A DNA stretch of 64,000 bases from G965220305 sp965220305 (lineage in GTDB: Bacteria > Chloroflexota > Dehalococcoidia > Lucifugimonadales > UBA3495), in the NCBI GenBank assembly GCA_965220305.1, contig OZ244817.1, positions 248,001 to 312,000 on the forward strand, read 5' to 3'. Position numbers and translations under genes: made by a program. Position 1 is the stretch's first letter. Each line of letters begins with the position of its first letter. Below the pieces are notes generated by a model that was given only the letters and a program-made list of their open reading frames with translations, did not search any database and was not told the DNA's origin. Positions 24,861-33,280 of the stretch are shown here, piece by piece.

Positions 24861-25529
24861 ATGCCGCTCCAACTGCCAGACCCCTGTCTTTGCCTGGTGA
24901 CCGACCGCCAAATCTGCGACGGAACATCTCTAATTGACCGGGTAGCCGAGGCGGTCGCCGGAGGTGTCGACCTGGTTCAGGTGCGGGAGAAAGACCTTCC
25001 GGGCGGGGCGCTGACCGATTTGACTCTGGCTTTGCGGGCCGCCATTGGCGATTCTGCGCTGTTGGTGGTCAACGAGCGCGCCGACGTTGCGGCGGCTGCA
25101 GAAGCCGATGGAGTCCAGTTGGGCGAAGAGGCCATTCCGGTAGCTGCCGCCAGGAGTATCCTGGGGCCGCACAAGCTCATAGGGCGGTCGGTACACTCGG
25201 TGGATGGCGGTATTCAGGCCGCTGCCAGCGGGGCCGACTTCTTGGTAGTTGGCACCATATTCGCCAGCCGCTCCCATCCAGGGGAGTCTCCCGCCGGACC
25301 GGGGTTGCTCCGTCGTCTGGCCCAGGAGTGCTCAGCCCCCCTTATCGGCATTGGGGGCATCGACGCGAATAACGTGGCCCAGGTGCTGCAAGCGGGCGCT
25401 AGGGGAGTGGCGGTAATCTCCAGCATTCTTGCCTCGGATGACCCCAGAAAGGCCGCCAGCGCGCTCAAGGAAATCATGCTGGCTGCTTATCGGACTACCG
25501 GTCCAGTGACAGGAGGCGCCAATCCATAA
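24861..25529 (+). CDS. thiE: Thiamine-phosphate synthase ThiE
   Basis: Joins HMP pyrophosphate and thiazole phosphate into thiamine phosphate. The 222-residue TIM barrel carries CLVTDR, VDLVQVREKDL, VNERADVAAAAEADGVQLGEE, GADFLVVGTIFASRSHPG and IGIGGI, the ThiE pattern. Starts 4 bases after thiG and overlaps thiS by one base (TAATG), so it is translationally coupled. Confidence 0.96.
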   Translation: MPLQLPDPCLCLVTDRQICDGTSLIDRVAEAVAGGVDLVQVREKDLPGGALTDLTLALRAAIGDSALLVVNERADVAAAAEADGVQLGEEAIPVAAARSILGPHKLIGRSVHSVDGGIQAAASGADFLVVGTIFASRSHPGESPAGPGLLRRLAQECSAPLIGIGGIDANNVAQVLQAGARGVAVISSILASDDPRKAASALKEIMLAAYRTTGPVTGGANP

Positions 25530-25732
25530 TGATTAATTTGATGGTGAACGGCAAACCCAGGGAGACGGACGATGACATCAACCTGGAGACGTACCTAATG
25601 GGGTTCGACGTCAACCTCAAGTTCGTGGCTGTAGGGTACAACGGTGATGTCATCAAGAAGGAACAGTACACTCAAATCCAACTGCATAACGGGGATGTCC
25701 TGGAAATAGTGCGGCCCGTGGGCGGAGGCTAA
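25529..25732 (+). CDS. thiS: Sulfur carrier protein ThiS
   Basis: Ubiquitin-like sulfur donor for ThiG, 67 residues, ending in the required C-terminal Gly-Gly (RPVGGG), which is adenylated and thiocarboxylated. ATG overlaps the thiE stop; AGGAGG lies 12 bases upstream. ThiS is usually encoded before thiG; here it is last. No ThiF, ThiO or ThiH is present in the window. Confidence 0.95.
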   Translation: MINLMVNGKPRETDDDINLETYLMGFDVNLKFVAVGYNGDVIKKEQYTQIQLHNGDVLEIVRPVGGG

Positions 25733-25737
25733 GTCAG

Positions 25738-25989
25738 TTGAATGACTCCCCGTCCCTCACTCTTAAGACTCTGGACCCAATTCTTACCAGCCTCATAAGG
25801 GAGCACAATGACCGGGTTGTTGGTTGGATGCGCGATGAGCCTGGCTGCTGGGGATTTCTGGCGGGACAGGCGGTAGCCGGGTGCCGTCGAGACCTGGGCA
25901 GGGGCCTGGAGGAAATGGAGCGACGGCTGGTCTGGGACCGCTTGTGGTGGTTGCTGGAAACCATCAAAAAGGACGTGCTAGACAACTAG
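25738..25989 (+). CDS. Small protein of unknown function after thiS
   Basis: An 83-residue acidic/aromatic protein beginning 5 bases after the thiS stop. TTG start at 25738 has GGAGG nine bases upstream (inside the thiS end), so translation is plausible. Trp- and Arg-rich helical sequence (GWMRDEPGCWGFLAGQAVAGCRRDLG, shown here only in part as DEPGCWGFLAGQAV) with no transmembrane helix. Position suggests it is the last gene of the TPP-controlled operon. No family recognised. Confidence 0.6.
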   Translation: MNDSPSLTLKTLDPILTSLIREHNDRVVGWMRDEPGCWGFLAGQAVAGCRRDLGRGLEEMERRLVWDRLWWLLETIKKDVLDN

Positions 25990-26231
25990 CTGGCCTTGGC
26001 AGGCCATCTTACCCGCTATTGGTAAATCTCCTTCCGTGCAATGCCTCGCCTCTTCCGCACGACCCCCGTTGTAATGGTCGTATTATCTGCTTCGGTGACG
26101 TGTCCCATTGCCTTTGCGCCACTGGAAACTTCTAGCCTCTGAAAAGACCGGAAGTCGCCCATAACTGGACTCGGCGCTAGCCTTTGGCTCAAGGCCACCC
26201 TTAAACCCTCGCCTGAGCCTAACCTTGGGGC

Positions 26232-27197
26232 TCAGGGAGTAAGGATTACCTTACCTCTGGTGCCCCGGTTGGCCAGGTGCTCGTGGGCCTGAGCAACTTC
26301 GGACATGGGCAAGACCCGGTCCACCACCAGGTTTACCTGCTCGTTGGCAATCAGGGGGAACAACTCTGTCATCGCCGCTTGGTGGTCCAGGGCGCCAGCG
26401 GGAGAACGGCCCATGCTGAAACCAATGATGGTACGGTTGAGGGTAGTAATATCCGTCGAAACCAGGTTGGCCGGCGCGCCGGAAGCGTTTCCGTAGCTAA
26501 TCAGCTTGCCGTAAGAAGCCACGCAGCGGACACTCTTCTCCAGAACAGGTCCCCCCACGCACTCCAACACCAACTCCACGCCATTGCCGTCGGTGAGCTC
26601 GTTGACTCGGGTCTCAAAGTCTTCGGTGGTGTAGTTGATGGTTTCGTCGGCGCCCAGGGAGCGGCTCAACTCCAGCTTGTCCTCGGTGGAGGCGGTGGTG
26701 ATAACCCGGGCCCCCCAAGCCTTGGCCAACTGGGTTACTACAGTTCCCACTCCCGACGCCCCGGCTTGAATTAGCACCGTGTCTCCCCTCTTCATCTGTC
26801 CCCTAGACTTCAGAAGATGGTACGAAGTTAAGAACACTACCGGCATCCCCCCGGCCTTCACCGGGTCAATGGTCTCTGGGTAGGGGAAGACGAAATTGGC
26901 GTTGACAGCCACGTACTCGGCGTTTCCCTGGGGCCCCATCGCCATCACCCGTTGGCCCACCGTGAGGCCGGCAACCGCCTCTCCCAACTCGGTGATGGTG
27001 CCCGCCGACTCGATACCCAGGGTTGACGGCAGGTCTGGCCCGGGGTAATTGCCGCCCCGCCGCATAATGTCCGCGTAATTGACACCAGCAGAGTCCACCT
27101 TGATGACCACCTGTGTTGCCCTAGCCTTGGGTATATCGACATCGGCCCACTGTAGCACCTCGGGACCGCCGTACTCTTGAATTCGTACTGCCTTCAT
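26232..27197 (-). CDS. Zinc-independent MDR oxidoreductase (NADPH:quinone reductase type)
   Basis: A 321-residue medium-chain dehydrogenase/reductase. N-terminal MKAVRIQEYGGPEVL and VNYADIMRRGG are typical of quinone oxidoreductases (QOR/Qor); the cofactor motif QAGASGVGTVVTQLAKAWGARV is present and the zinc-binding cysteines of alcohol dehydrogenases are absent. Reduces quinones or enones with NADPH; exact substrate unknown. ATG with AAGGAAGG upstream. Same strand as the dehydrogenase behind it but separated by about 110 bases. Confidence 0.9.
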   Translation of the reverse strand: MKAVRIQEYGGPEVLQWADVDIPKARATQVVIKVDSAGVNYADIMRRGGNYPGPDLPSTLGIESAGTITELGEAVAGLTVGQRVMAMGPQGNAEYVAVNANFVFPYPETIDPVKAGGMPVVFLTSYHLLKSRGQMKRGDTVLIQAGASGVGTVVTQLAKAWGARVITTASTEDKLELSRSLGADETINYTTEDFETRVNELTDGNGVELVLECVGGPVLEKSVRCVASYGKLISYGNASGAPANLVSTDITTLNRTIIGFSMGRSPAGALDHQAAMTELFPLIANEQVNLVVDRVLPMSEVAQAHEHLANRGTRGKVILTP

Positions 27198-27310
27198 TTA
27201 CGCCTTCCTTATTGCCGACCTGCTCCGAGGAATCATCGCCCGACTAGGAATTGTCGTGATGGTATCTCATTTAGTTGGGACCTGATTGCCAGGCCGGCGC
27301 CTGCCGCTGG

Positions 27311-28297
27311 TTAACCCCCGCCGCGTCTCTGGGGTGAATCCAACACGTCGGGATTGAGCACCAGTATGGGTTCTCCCGCATTGAAAGCCAGGATGTTTTC
27401 AATTACGCCGCTATAAAAGGCCCGGTAGGACTCCTGGGTAACATAGCCAACGTGGGGGGTTATCACGGTGTTGGACAGCCGCAAGAAGGGATGGTCTGAG
27501 GGGAGCGGCTCAACGTCGAAGGTATCCAGGCCGGCCCCAGCGATGGCTCCACCTTGCAACGACTGGATCAAGGCCCCCTCATCTACTATGGGACCCCGGG
27601 AAATGTTGATTAAGTAAGCCGTGGGTTTCATCAGCCCCAACTCGTGGGCCCCCACTAGGCCCCGGGTGCGGTCGCTCAGGCGCAGGTGGACGGACACGAC
27701 GTCCGAATCCCGGAAGAGCGTGTCTTTATCCACCAGAGTGGCCCGGCACTCGGCGGCGCGCTCCGCAGTGAGGTTTTGGCTCCAGGCAATCACGTTCATA
27801 TCGAAGGCGTTGCCCACCCGGGCCACCAGGGAGCCGATATGTCCCAGCCCCAACAGGCCCAGGGTCTTGCCCTTCAGTCCCATACCTACTACCGAGCCCC
27901 ACTTGCCTTCCCGGGCCTCTCGGTCTTCCAGGGGTATTTGCCGCATCAGGGAAATTATCAACCCCCAGGTGAGTTCGGTGGGGCCCTCACCCGTTCCCCC
28001 GGTGCCGCAGGCCACAATTCCCAACTCAGATGCCGCGGGAAGGTCAAAAGAGGCGTTGCCCCCGCCGGTGGTAATGAGTAGTTGCAACTCCGGCAAGCGG
28101 GAGAGGAGGGAACGGGGGAATGGGGTGCGCTCCCGCATCCCCATCACCACTTGGAAGTCTTGCAGGCGTTGCGCCAGGCTGTCCTCATCGGCCACGTGGT
28201 CCCGGAAGAACTCCACTTCCGTATCGCCAGGGAGCCGGGACCAATCGGCAAACTCATGGGCTACGCCCTGATAATCATCCAGAATCGCAACTTTCAA
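27311..28297 (-). CDS. D-2-hydroxyacid dehydrogenase family protein
   Basis: NAD-dependent oxidoreductase related to phosphoglycerate and D-lactate dehydrogenases, 328 residues. Rossmann motif LGLLGLGHIGSLVARVG, catalytic region INISRGPIVDEGALI, DTFDVEPLP with the Glu, and TPHVGYVT with the catalytic His. N-terminal MKVAILDDYQG is typical of a subgroup of this family. TTG start at 28297 with GAGGAGG eight bases upstream. It precedes (upstream side) the MITE-like element. The substrate 2-hydroxy or 2-oxo acid is not determined. Confidence 0.92.
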   Translation of the reverse strand: MKVAILDDYQGVAHEFADWSRLPGDTEVEFFRDHVADEDSLAQRLQDFQVVMGMRERTPFPRSLLSRLPELQLLITTGGGNASFDLPAASELGIVACGTGGTGEGPTELTWGLIISLMRQIPLEDREAREGKWGSVVGMGLKGKTLGLLGLGHIGSLVARVGNAFDMNVIAWSQNLTAERAAECRATLVDKDTLFRDSDVVSVHLRLSDRTRGLVGAHELGLMKPTAYLINISRGPIVDEGALIQSLQGGAIAGAGLDTFDVEPLPSDHPFLRLSNTVITPHVGYVTQESYRAFYSGVIENILAFNAGEPILVLNPDVLDSPQRRGGG

Positions 28298-28411
28298 AGA
28301 ACTGACCTCCTCATAGGCCCAAAGACTTCCCGACTTCTGAAGCTGGGCTTTTACTGGGCTACAGTTAACTACACGGTGCGTACCGGGTCAAGGATGGCGA
28401 GCCAGTGGCCG

Positions 28412-28592
28412 GGGGCAGCCCAGGGCAAACGCATTCTAATTTGAAGCCACAAACTGGCAGAAATATTTTGCGAGAATCGGCTCCGGCTTGAGCGATTCGG
28501 AAAAATTCCAAGCAAGAGTTGCGTCGGTTGCCCAATGATAAAGGTTCAACCGCAACCTCCGATTTTAGAATGCGTTTGCCCTGGGGGGCAGC
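28412..28592. mobile_element. MITE-like insertion (165 bp) with 20-bp inverted ends and 8-bp target duplication
   Basis: The element runs 28420-28584. Its ends are a perfect 20-bp inverted repeat, CCAGGGCAAACGCATTCTAA at 28420-28439 and its complement at 28565-28584. Directly outside, GGGGCAGC occurs on both sides (28412-28419, 28585-28592) as a direct repeat, i.e. an intact target-site duplication. The 125-bp interior has no open reading frame, so movement must have used a transposase in trans. An 8-bp duplication with CAGGG ends would suit ISAs1-like elements, but I cannot verify the family. It lies between the 2-hydroxyacid dehydrogenase and lhgO genes. Confidence 0.85.
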
Positions 28593-28748
28593 CCCCAACG
28601 TTTTACACTCCCATTTCTTGGTGATACGATAGGCGACAGTCTCCGCCGGAAAGATACCCAGGACAGGACCTGACCAGGGGGCTAATCCCCATTATCCCAC
28701 CGAGAAACGCAACTGCGGACGGTTTCCCACAGCAGCCGGAGGTGAACT

Positions 28749-29960
28749 ATGGACGCCCACGAATACGAGGTGGCTATTATCGGTGGAGGCATCATCGGAT
28801 TGTCTACCGCCATGCAGTTGGTGCGCCAATACCCCTCTGGAGCCAGGATCGCCGTGGTGGAAAAGGAGAACGAGCTAGCGGTCCATCAGACCGGCCACAA
28901 CAGCGGCGTAATTCACTCCGGCATTTACTATCGACCAGGTTCCCGGAAGTCCCAGTTCTGCGTGGCTGGGGTCCAAAAACTGGTGCAGTTTTGCGACGAC
29001 AACGAGATTGAATATGAGCGGTGCGGCAAAGTAATCATAGCCACCGATGAATCGGAGTTGGGACGGTTGCAGGACCTGTACGAGAGGGGCACGGCCAACG
29101 GCGTTGCCGACCTGGAGATTATTGACAGCGCCAGGCTGGAAGAAATCGAGCCGCACGTCAGGGGGGTCAAAGCCTTATGGGCCCCTCATACAGGCATCGT
29201 CGACTACACTAGGGTCGCTTCGGCCTACGCCATTCACTTCCAGGAAGACGGCGGCGACATTTTCACCGGAGCTGCGGTGCAGGCTATTTCCGGGTCCGTC
29301 GGCTCTTACACTGTGCGTACCGGCAGGGGCGAATTGAAGGCCAAGCACATCATCAACTGCGCCGGGCTTTATGCCGACCGGGTGGCCGAGATGATGGGAG
29401 AGGAGATCGACGTCCGTATTATTCCCTTCCGGGGCGAGTATTACACCCTGCGGCGCGAAAGCCAACACCTGGTTAATGGCCTCATCTACCCGGTACCCGA
29501 CCCCAGGTTCCCATTCCTGGGCGTTCATTACACCCGGAATATCCACGGCCAGGTGGAAGCCGGCCCCAACGCGGTGTTGGCCCTGGCCCGCGAGGGCTAC
29601 CAGAAGAAAAACATGGACCTGGGCGAGTCCCTGGCGACCGTCACCTTCCCGGGGTTCTGGAAGATGGCCATGCGCCACTGGAAGACCGGGATTGGTGAGC
29701 TGCACCGTTCCTACAGCAAGGGCGTATTCGTTCACGATCTGCAACGGCTGATACCAGAAATACAGGCCCAGGACCTGGCCTCCGGCGGCTCCGGCGTGCG
29801 GGCCCAGGCAGTATCCAAAACAGGCGCCATCCTCGACGATTTCCACATCCTGCGGGGAAGGAGCGCCGTCCACGTGCTTAACGCCCCGTCCCCGGGGGCC
29901 ACGTCTTCCCTGGCTATCGGGGAACACGTTGCGGACTTGGCCATAGAGGCTTTCACCTAG
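28749..29960 (+). CDS. lhgO: L-2-hydroxyglutarate oxidase/dehydrogenase (FAD)
   Basis: Oxidises L-2-hydroxyglutarate to 2-oxoglutarate, passing electrons to the quinone pool or oxygen. The 403-residue DAO-family flavoprotein opens with VAIIGGGIIGLSTAMQL (FAD Rossmann motif), then the LhgO signatures HQTGHNSGVIHSGIYY, CGKVIIAT, PDPRFPFLGVHYTR, GPNAVLALAREGY and NAPSPGATSSLAIG. ATG with GGAGG seven bases upstream. The MITE-like insertion lies 157 bases upstream and could affect its promoter. It is unlinked to other glutarate genes here. Confidence 0.94.
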   Translation: MDAHEYEVAIIGGGIIGLSTAMQLVRQYPSGARIAVVEKENELAVHQTGHNSGVIHSGIYYRPGSRKSQFCVAGVQKLVQFCDDNEIEYERCGKVIIATDESELGRLQDLYERGTANGVADLEIIDSARLEEIEPHVRGVKALWAPHTGIVDYTRVASAYAIHFQEDGGDIFTGAAVQAISGSVGSYTVRTGRGELKAKHIINCAGLYADRVAEMMGEEIDVRIIPFRGEYYTLRRESQHLVNGLIYPVPDPRFPFLGVHYTRNIHGQVEAGPNAVLALAREGYQKKNMDLGESLATVTFPGFWKMAMRHWKTGIGELHRSYSKGVFVHDLQRLIPEIQAQDLASGGSGVRAQAVSKTGAILDDFHILRGRSAVHVLNAPSPGATSSLAIGEHVADLAIEAFT

Positions 29961-30267
29961 CCCTTTGATGGCGACCCAGCGTCCTTGGGAAATGAAAGGC
30001 CCTGGTGGGTGTTGAGTCAAGACCGCAGGGACCGTTCACTCTCGGCTACGCTGCCAGGGCCCCTGGAAAAGCTATTTGCTGTGGGCCTTTCCGCTTGGAC
30101 CTGCGGTTGCGCAGCCTCCCTAAAGGGTAAGCCCGTATCTAAGACATAATACTTAGTCGCCAAACATATTGCTGCCCTTCGCCTAGCTAAGTATAATCCT
30201 CACCATGAACCCGGAGTTACCATAAGTAGCATCTCTCCGGGCCCAGCAATAGCGGCAGCGGTGGGCG
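29961..30267. other. Non-coding gap with promoter
   Basis: About 300 bases before the hydratase-plsX-fabG operon. No gene is supported. It has a GGCCCTGG/CCAGGGCC inverted pair (around 30000 and 30055) and the promoter listed at 30169-30198. Confidence 0.5.
30169..30198 (+). promoter_or_regulatory. Promoter of the hydratase-plsX-fabG operon
   Basis: Consensus -10 TATAAT (30193-30198) with a weak -35 TTGCTG (30169-30174) 18 bases upstream; about 70 bases before the first gene. Confidence 0.45.
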
Positions 30268-30654
30268 TTGGCTTCAACAAAGAATCATATAGAACTGGGT
30301 GTTTGGCAGGTAACTGAAGAATCAGTTCGGGACTACCTGAGTGCTGTTGGCGACGACAACACTGCCTACGATAGGTTCGGGTTGGCCCCGTCTCTGGCCC
30401 TAGCGGCGCAAGCCCTGGCAGTGATGGTGGATAAGCTGGCCCTGCCGCTTGGGGCGATTCACAGCCTGCAGGAAGTGGAGACGCTGAAACCCGTACCCTA
30501 CGGTACCCAGGTGGTTTGCTCAGCAACTGTGGAACCTCCCCGACGCCGGGGCCAGTTGCAGTTCATCACGGTGGGTTTCACGCTTACCGACGGGGCTGGC
30601 GAGGAGGTGGTAGCGGGTAAGACCACCGTTCTGGTAACTGGGCATGAGCCCTAA
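30268..30654 (+). CDS. Half-size MaoC/HTD2-like dehydratase subunit lacking the hydratase motif (HadA-like)
   Basis: A 128-residue hot-dog-fold protein. The N-terminal WQVTEESVRDYLSAVGDDNTAYDRFGLAPSLA pattern (quoted in parts: ESVRDYLSAVGDDN, GLAPSLALAA) matches FAS1-type N-terminal dehydratase domains, but the D-x4-H hydratase motif is missing. In mycobacterial HadAB the HadA subunit likewise lacks it and HadB supplies catalysis; by analogy this is the non-catalytic partner of the next gene, 37 bases downstream. TTG start; ribosome site weak. Substrate presumably 3-hydroxyacyl-ACP, given plsX and fabG behind. Confidence 0.75.
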   Translation: MASTKNHIELGVWQVTEESVRDYLSAVGDDNTAYDRFGLAPSLALAAQALAVMVDKLALPLGAIHSLQEVETLKPVPYGTQVVCSATVEPPRRRGQLQFITVGFTLTDGAGEEVVAGKTTVLVTGHEP

Positions 30655-30691
30655 GTTGTTCCGGCGGGGCCACGGCTAGCCCAAGGGGAAT

Positions 30692-31090
30692 ATGGAAACT
30701 GCGCTCCCGACCATCGTTAAGAAGGTAATCCAGGCCCAACTCAATGAATATGCTGTCGTTTCCGGTGACCGGAATCCCCTCCACCTGGATTCGGAATTCG
30801 CCTCGTCAACCCAGTTTGGCGGGATAATTGCTCACGGTATGTTGACCCTCGCCTTTGTTTCTCAGATGATGTTGACCGCATTCGGCAAGGACTGGTTGGA
30901 GACTGGCGGTCTCAAGGTTAGGTTCAAGGGCGCGGCTTATGTGGGCGATGAATTGGAAACGTGGGGAGAGGTAACCAAGAGGGATGCCTTGCCCTCCCAA
31001 ACTTTGATAACTTGCGCGGTCGGCCTGCGAAGACGCAGCGATGGCGGCGAACTAATCAGCGGCACCGCTACGGTAAGGGCATCCCAGTAA
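30692..31090 (+). CDS. Half-size MaoC-like dehydratase with intact hydratase-2 motif (HadB-like)
   Basis: A 132-residue hot-dog-fold (R)-hydratase/dehydratase. The hydratase-2 motif is complete: SGDRNPLHLDSEFA with catalytic D26 and H31, then GGIIAHGML. Expected to dehydrate 3-hydroxyacyl-ACP (or -CoA) to the trans-2-enoyl form as a heterodimer with the preceding protein. ATG with AAGGGGAAT upstream. Forms a run with plsX (37 bases on) and fabG. No fabZ is visible in the window, so this pair may serve fatty-acid elongation. Confidence 0.82.
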   Translation: METALPTIVKKVIQAQLNEYAVVSGDRNPLHLDSEFASSTQFGGIIAHGMLTLAFVSQMMLTAFGKDWLETGGLKVRFKGAAYVGDELETWGEVTKRDALPSQTLITCAVGLRRRSDGGELISGTATVRASQ

Positions 31091-31127
31091 CCCTCGGCGG
31101 TTTCCCGCAGGCCAAGGAACAGGAGCT

Positions 31128-32159
31128 ATGGATAAAGGAAGGGACCGGTCTACCGTGCGAGTAGTGGTCGACGCCATGGGCGGCGACCACGGCCCCCAGG
31201 AAACAGTGAAAGGGGGCCTGGAAGCCCTGGAAGCCATCGACGGACTGGAAATAGTCCTGGTGGGCGACCAAGAAGAGCTGGGCCAAGTTCTGGAGCGGCA
31301 TCATGCAGTCGGCCAGCCCATTACCGTGATACCTTCAAAGGGGAAAATCGGGGACGAAGAACACCCCATCCAGGGATTGCGGAGGAAGCCCGACGCTTCC
31401 ATAGTCGTTGCCACCAAGTTGCTGAAGGCAGGAGAGGCCGACGCCGTAGTCTCGATGGGCTCAACGGGAGCGTCCATGGCCAGCGCGGTGATGATATTGG
31501 GGTTGATGGACGGCCTGGAGCGCCCCTGTATTGGCGGCCCCTTCTTGGGACTGGCCCCCCGCACGGTGTTGGTGGATATGGGCAGCAATGTGGACTGCCG
31601 CCCCTCCTTGCTGCTGAGTTTTGCCGCTATGGGCGTGGTCTTTGCCCGCCGTTTCCTGGACATCGAGAATCCCAGGGTTGGTCTGCTGAGCGTGGGCGCG
31701 GAAGAGGCCAAGGGCAACCGTCAGGTCCAGGAGAGCTACCAACTATTCCGCGATAGCCATCTCAACTTCGTGGGCAACGTGGAGGGTATGGACTTCTTCA
31801 CCGACCGGGCCGACGTTATCATTTGCGACGGCTTTGTGGGCAACATTCTGATGAAGTTCACCGAAGGGTTGGGCGGCGCCCTGGGCCCATTCCTGCAGAA
31901 GCAATTATCCCAGGTGTTATCGCCGGAGGACTTGGCCCAGGTCACAGCCGACCTGTGGCGGACCACCAACCTGCCCCGCAAGATGGGCGGCCCCCTCTTC
32001 GGAGTCAACGGAGCAGTCGTCTTGGGACACGGGTCTTCCAGGGCAGACGGCATCGCCGGAGCCATCAACACCGCCGTTCAGTTTGTCCGTCTGGGCATGG
32101 TTGAAAGTATGCGGGAAGAGCTTTCGGGCATCCACCAGCCCGGAAAGCTGACGGTCTAG
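31128..32159 (+). CDS. plsX: Phosphate acyltransferase PlsX
   Basis: Converts acyl-ACP and phosphate to acyl phosphate, the donor for PlsY in phospholipid synthesis. The 343-residue protein begins VRVVVDAMGGDHGPQ and contains SMGSTGASMASAVMILG, LVDMGSNVDCRP, VGLLSVGAEEAKGN, FVGNVEGMDFF and DGFVGNILMKF, all PlsX hallmarks; length normal. ATG with AGGAG three to four bases upstream. Third gene of the hydratase-plsX-fabG unit; fabG starts 3 bases after its stop. Confidence 0.96.
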   Translation: MDKGRDRSTVRVVVDAMGGDHGPQETVKGGLEALEAIDGLEIVLVGDQEELGQVLERHHAVGQPITVIPSKGKIGDEEHPIQGLRRKPDASIVVATKLLKAGEADAVVSMGSTGASMASAVMILGLMDGLERPCIGGPFLGLAPRTVLVDMGSNVDCRPSLLLSFAAMGVVFARRFLDIENPRVGLLSVGAEEAKGNRQVQESYQLFRDSHLNFVGNVEGMDFFTDRADVIICDGFVGNILMKFTEGLGGALGPFLQKQLSQVLSPEDLAQVTADLWRTTNLPRKMGGPLFGVNGAVVLGHGSSRADGIAGAINTAVQFVRLGMVESMREELSGIHQPGKLTV

Positions 32160-32162
32160 ACG

Positions 32163-32918
32163 GTGGTAAGCTCCCCGCTGGAGGGCCAAGTAGCCCTGGT
32201 CACCGGGGCGTCCCGTGGCATCGGGGCCGCGGTGGCGCGTCGGCTGGCCGAAAATGGCGCCAAGGTGGGCGTGAACTACAACACCAGCGAGGACGCCGCC
32301 CACGAGATTGCCGCAGGTATCAGTAAAGCAGGGGGAGAAGCCCTGGTAGTAGGGGGCGACATCTCCCAGGAGGCGGCGGCCCAGGCATTGGTAGCTAGGG
32401 TCGTTGAACACTGGGGACGGATCGACATCCTGGTTAACAATGCGGGCGTCACCAGAGACCGGCTGTTGCTTAGAATGTCGCTGGCCGACTGGGAGCAGGT
32501 GCTGGATGTTAACCTGAAGGGCGCTTTCCTCTGCACCAAGTTCGTGATGCCCCATCTCATACGCCAGAGACGGGGTCGGGTGGTCAATATTTCCTCGGTA
32601 GTTGGTATCAGCGGAAATCCGGGCCAGGCTAATTACTCCTCCTCGAAAGCTGGGCTGATTGGCTTCACCAAGGCAGTGGCCCGGGAAGTGGCGTCCCGCA
32701 ACGTAACAGTCAATGCCCTGGCCCCCGGTTTCATCCTGGGCGGCGGCATGGTGGACCAGCTATCCGAAGAGGCGCAACGGGAGATAATGCAGCGTATCCC
32801 CATGGGCCGGTTCGGCAGCGCCGAGGATGTGGCGGGAGCGGTGGTCTTCCTGTGTGGAGAAGCTGCTGGTTACATTACAGGACAAGTGCTGACAATAGAC
32901 GGCGGTCTGATTGCTTAA
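32163..32918 (+). CDS. fabG: 3-oxoacyl-ACP reductase FabG (SDR)
   Basis: NADPH-dependent reduction of 3-oxoacyl-ACP in fatty-acid elongation. The 251-residue SDR has the cofactor motif TGASRGIG, NNAG, catalytic Ser in NISSVVG and Tyr/Lys in NYSSSKAG, and the FabG-like ending GQVLTIDGGLIA. GTG start 3 bases after plsX; the ribosome site is weak, so translation is probably coupled. Context with plsX and the hydratase pair supports a fatty-acid role over a generic SDR role. Confidence 0.92.
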   Translation: MVSSPLEGQVALVTGASRGIGAAVARRLAENGAKVGVNYNTSEDAAHEIAAGISKAGGEALVVGGDISQEAAAQALVARVVEHWGRIDILVNNAGVTRDRLLLRMSLADWEQVLDVNLKGAFLCTKFVMPHLIRQRRGRVVNISSVVGISGNPGQANYSSSKAGLIGFTKAVAREVASRNVTVNALAPGFILGGGMVDQLSEEAQREIMQRIPMGRFGSAEDVAGAVVFLCGEAAGYITGQVLTIDGGLIA

Positions 32919-32947
32919 TCAGGGGATAGTGACGGGCGGGCTTCCTC

Positions 32948-33085
32948 GTGATTAGGCTTCTGTTCTCGCTTCTATTGCTCCCTTTTAAGATACTCGGCTC
33001 GCTCCTATCCTGGGCCTCCTGCTTCGGTGTGGCCGTACTGGTTATAGTAGTCTTGGCGCTGATCTGGTTCATCGTACTCCGTTAG
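32948..33085 (+). CDS. Putative small membrane protein (45 aa)
   Basis: A short frame from GTG 32948 to TAG 33083-33085 encodes 45 residues, nearly all hydrophobic: an N-terminal RLLFSLLLLPFKILG segment and a second helix VAVLVIVVLALIWFIVL. It starts 29 bases after fabG on the same strand. The ribosome site is poor (GGCGGG). Two membrane helices with a single Lys/Arg between them suggest a real miniprotein, but no family is recognised. The rest of the gap to 33280 holds nothing identified. Confidence 0.45.
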   Translation: MIRLLFSLLLLPFKILGSLLSWASCFGVAVLVIVVLALIWFIVLR

Positions 33086-33280
33086 GCGGCGCTCTCCAGT
33101 GTGGTGCTCCAAGGGCCCTGCTTGACCCCTATTCTCTCCAGCCGCCAAGCGCTACACGTCACCGATAAGTAGCCAGCGCTCCGTTTTCATTCCACCAGGC
33201 AGTTTCCCCGCGCACCGTTCCTGACCCTGCCCCAATGATCAAGTAGACCGCTCCGCCGGAAGAATAGGGAGGTATTGAGC

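Noticed and set aside
28365..28598. Minus-strand frame across the MITE-like element
   Set aside because: Starts and ends within or around the inverted repeats and has no motif; an artefact of the element.
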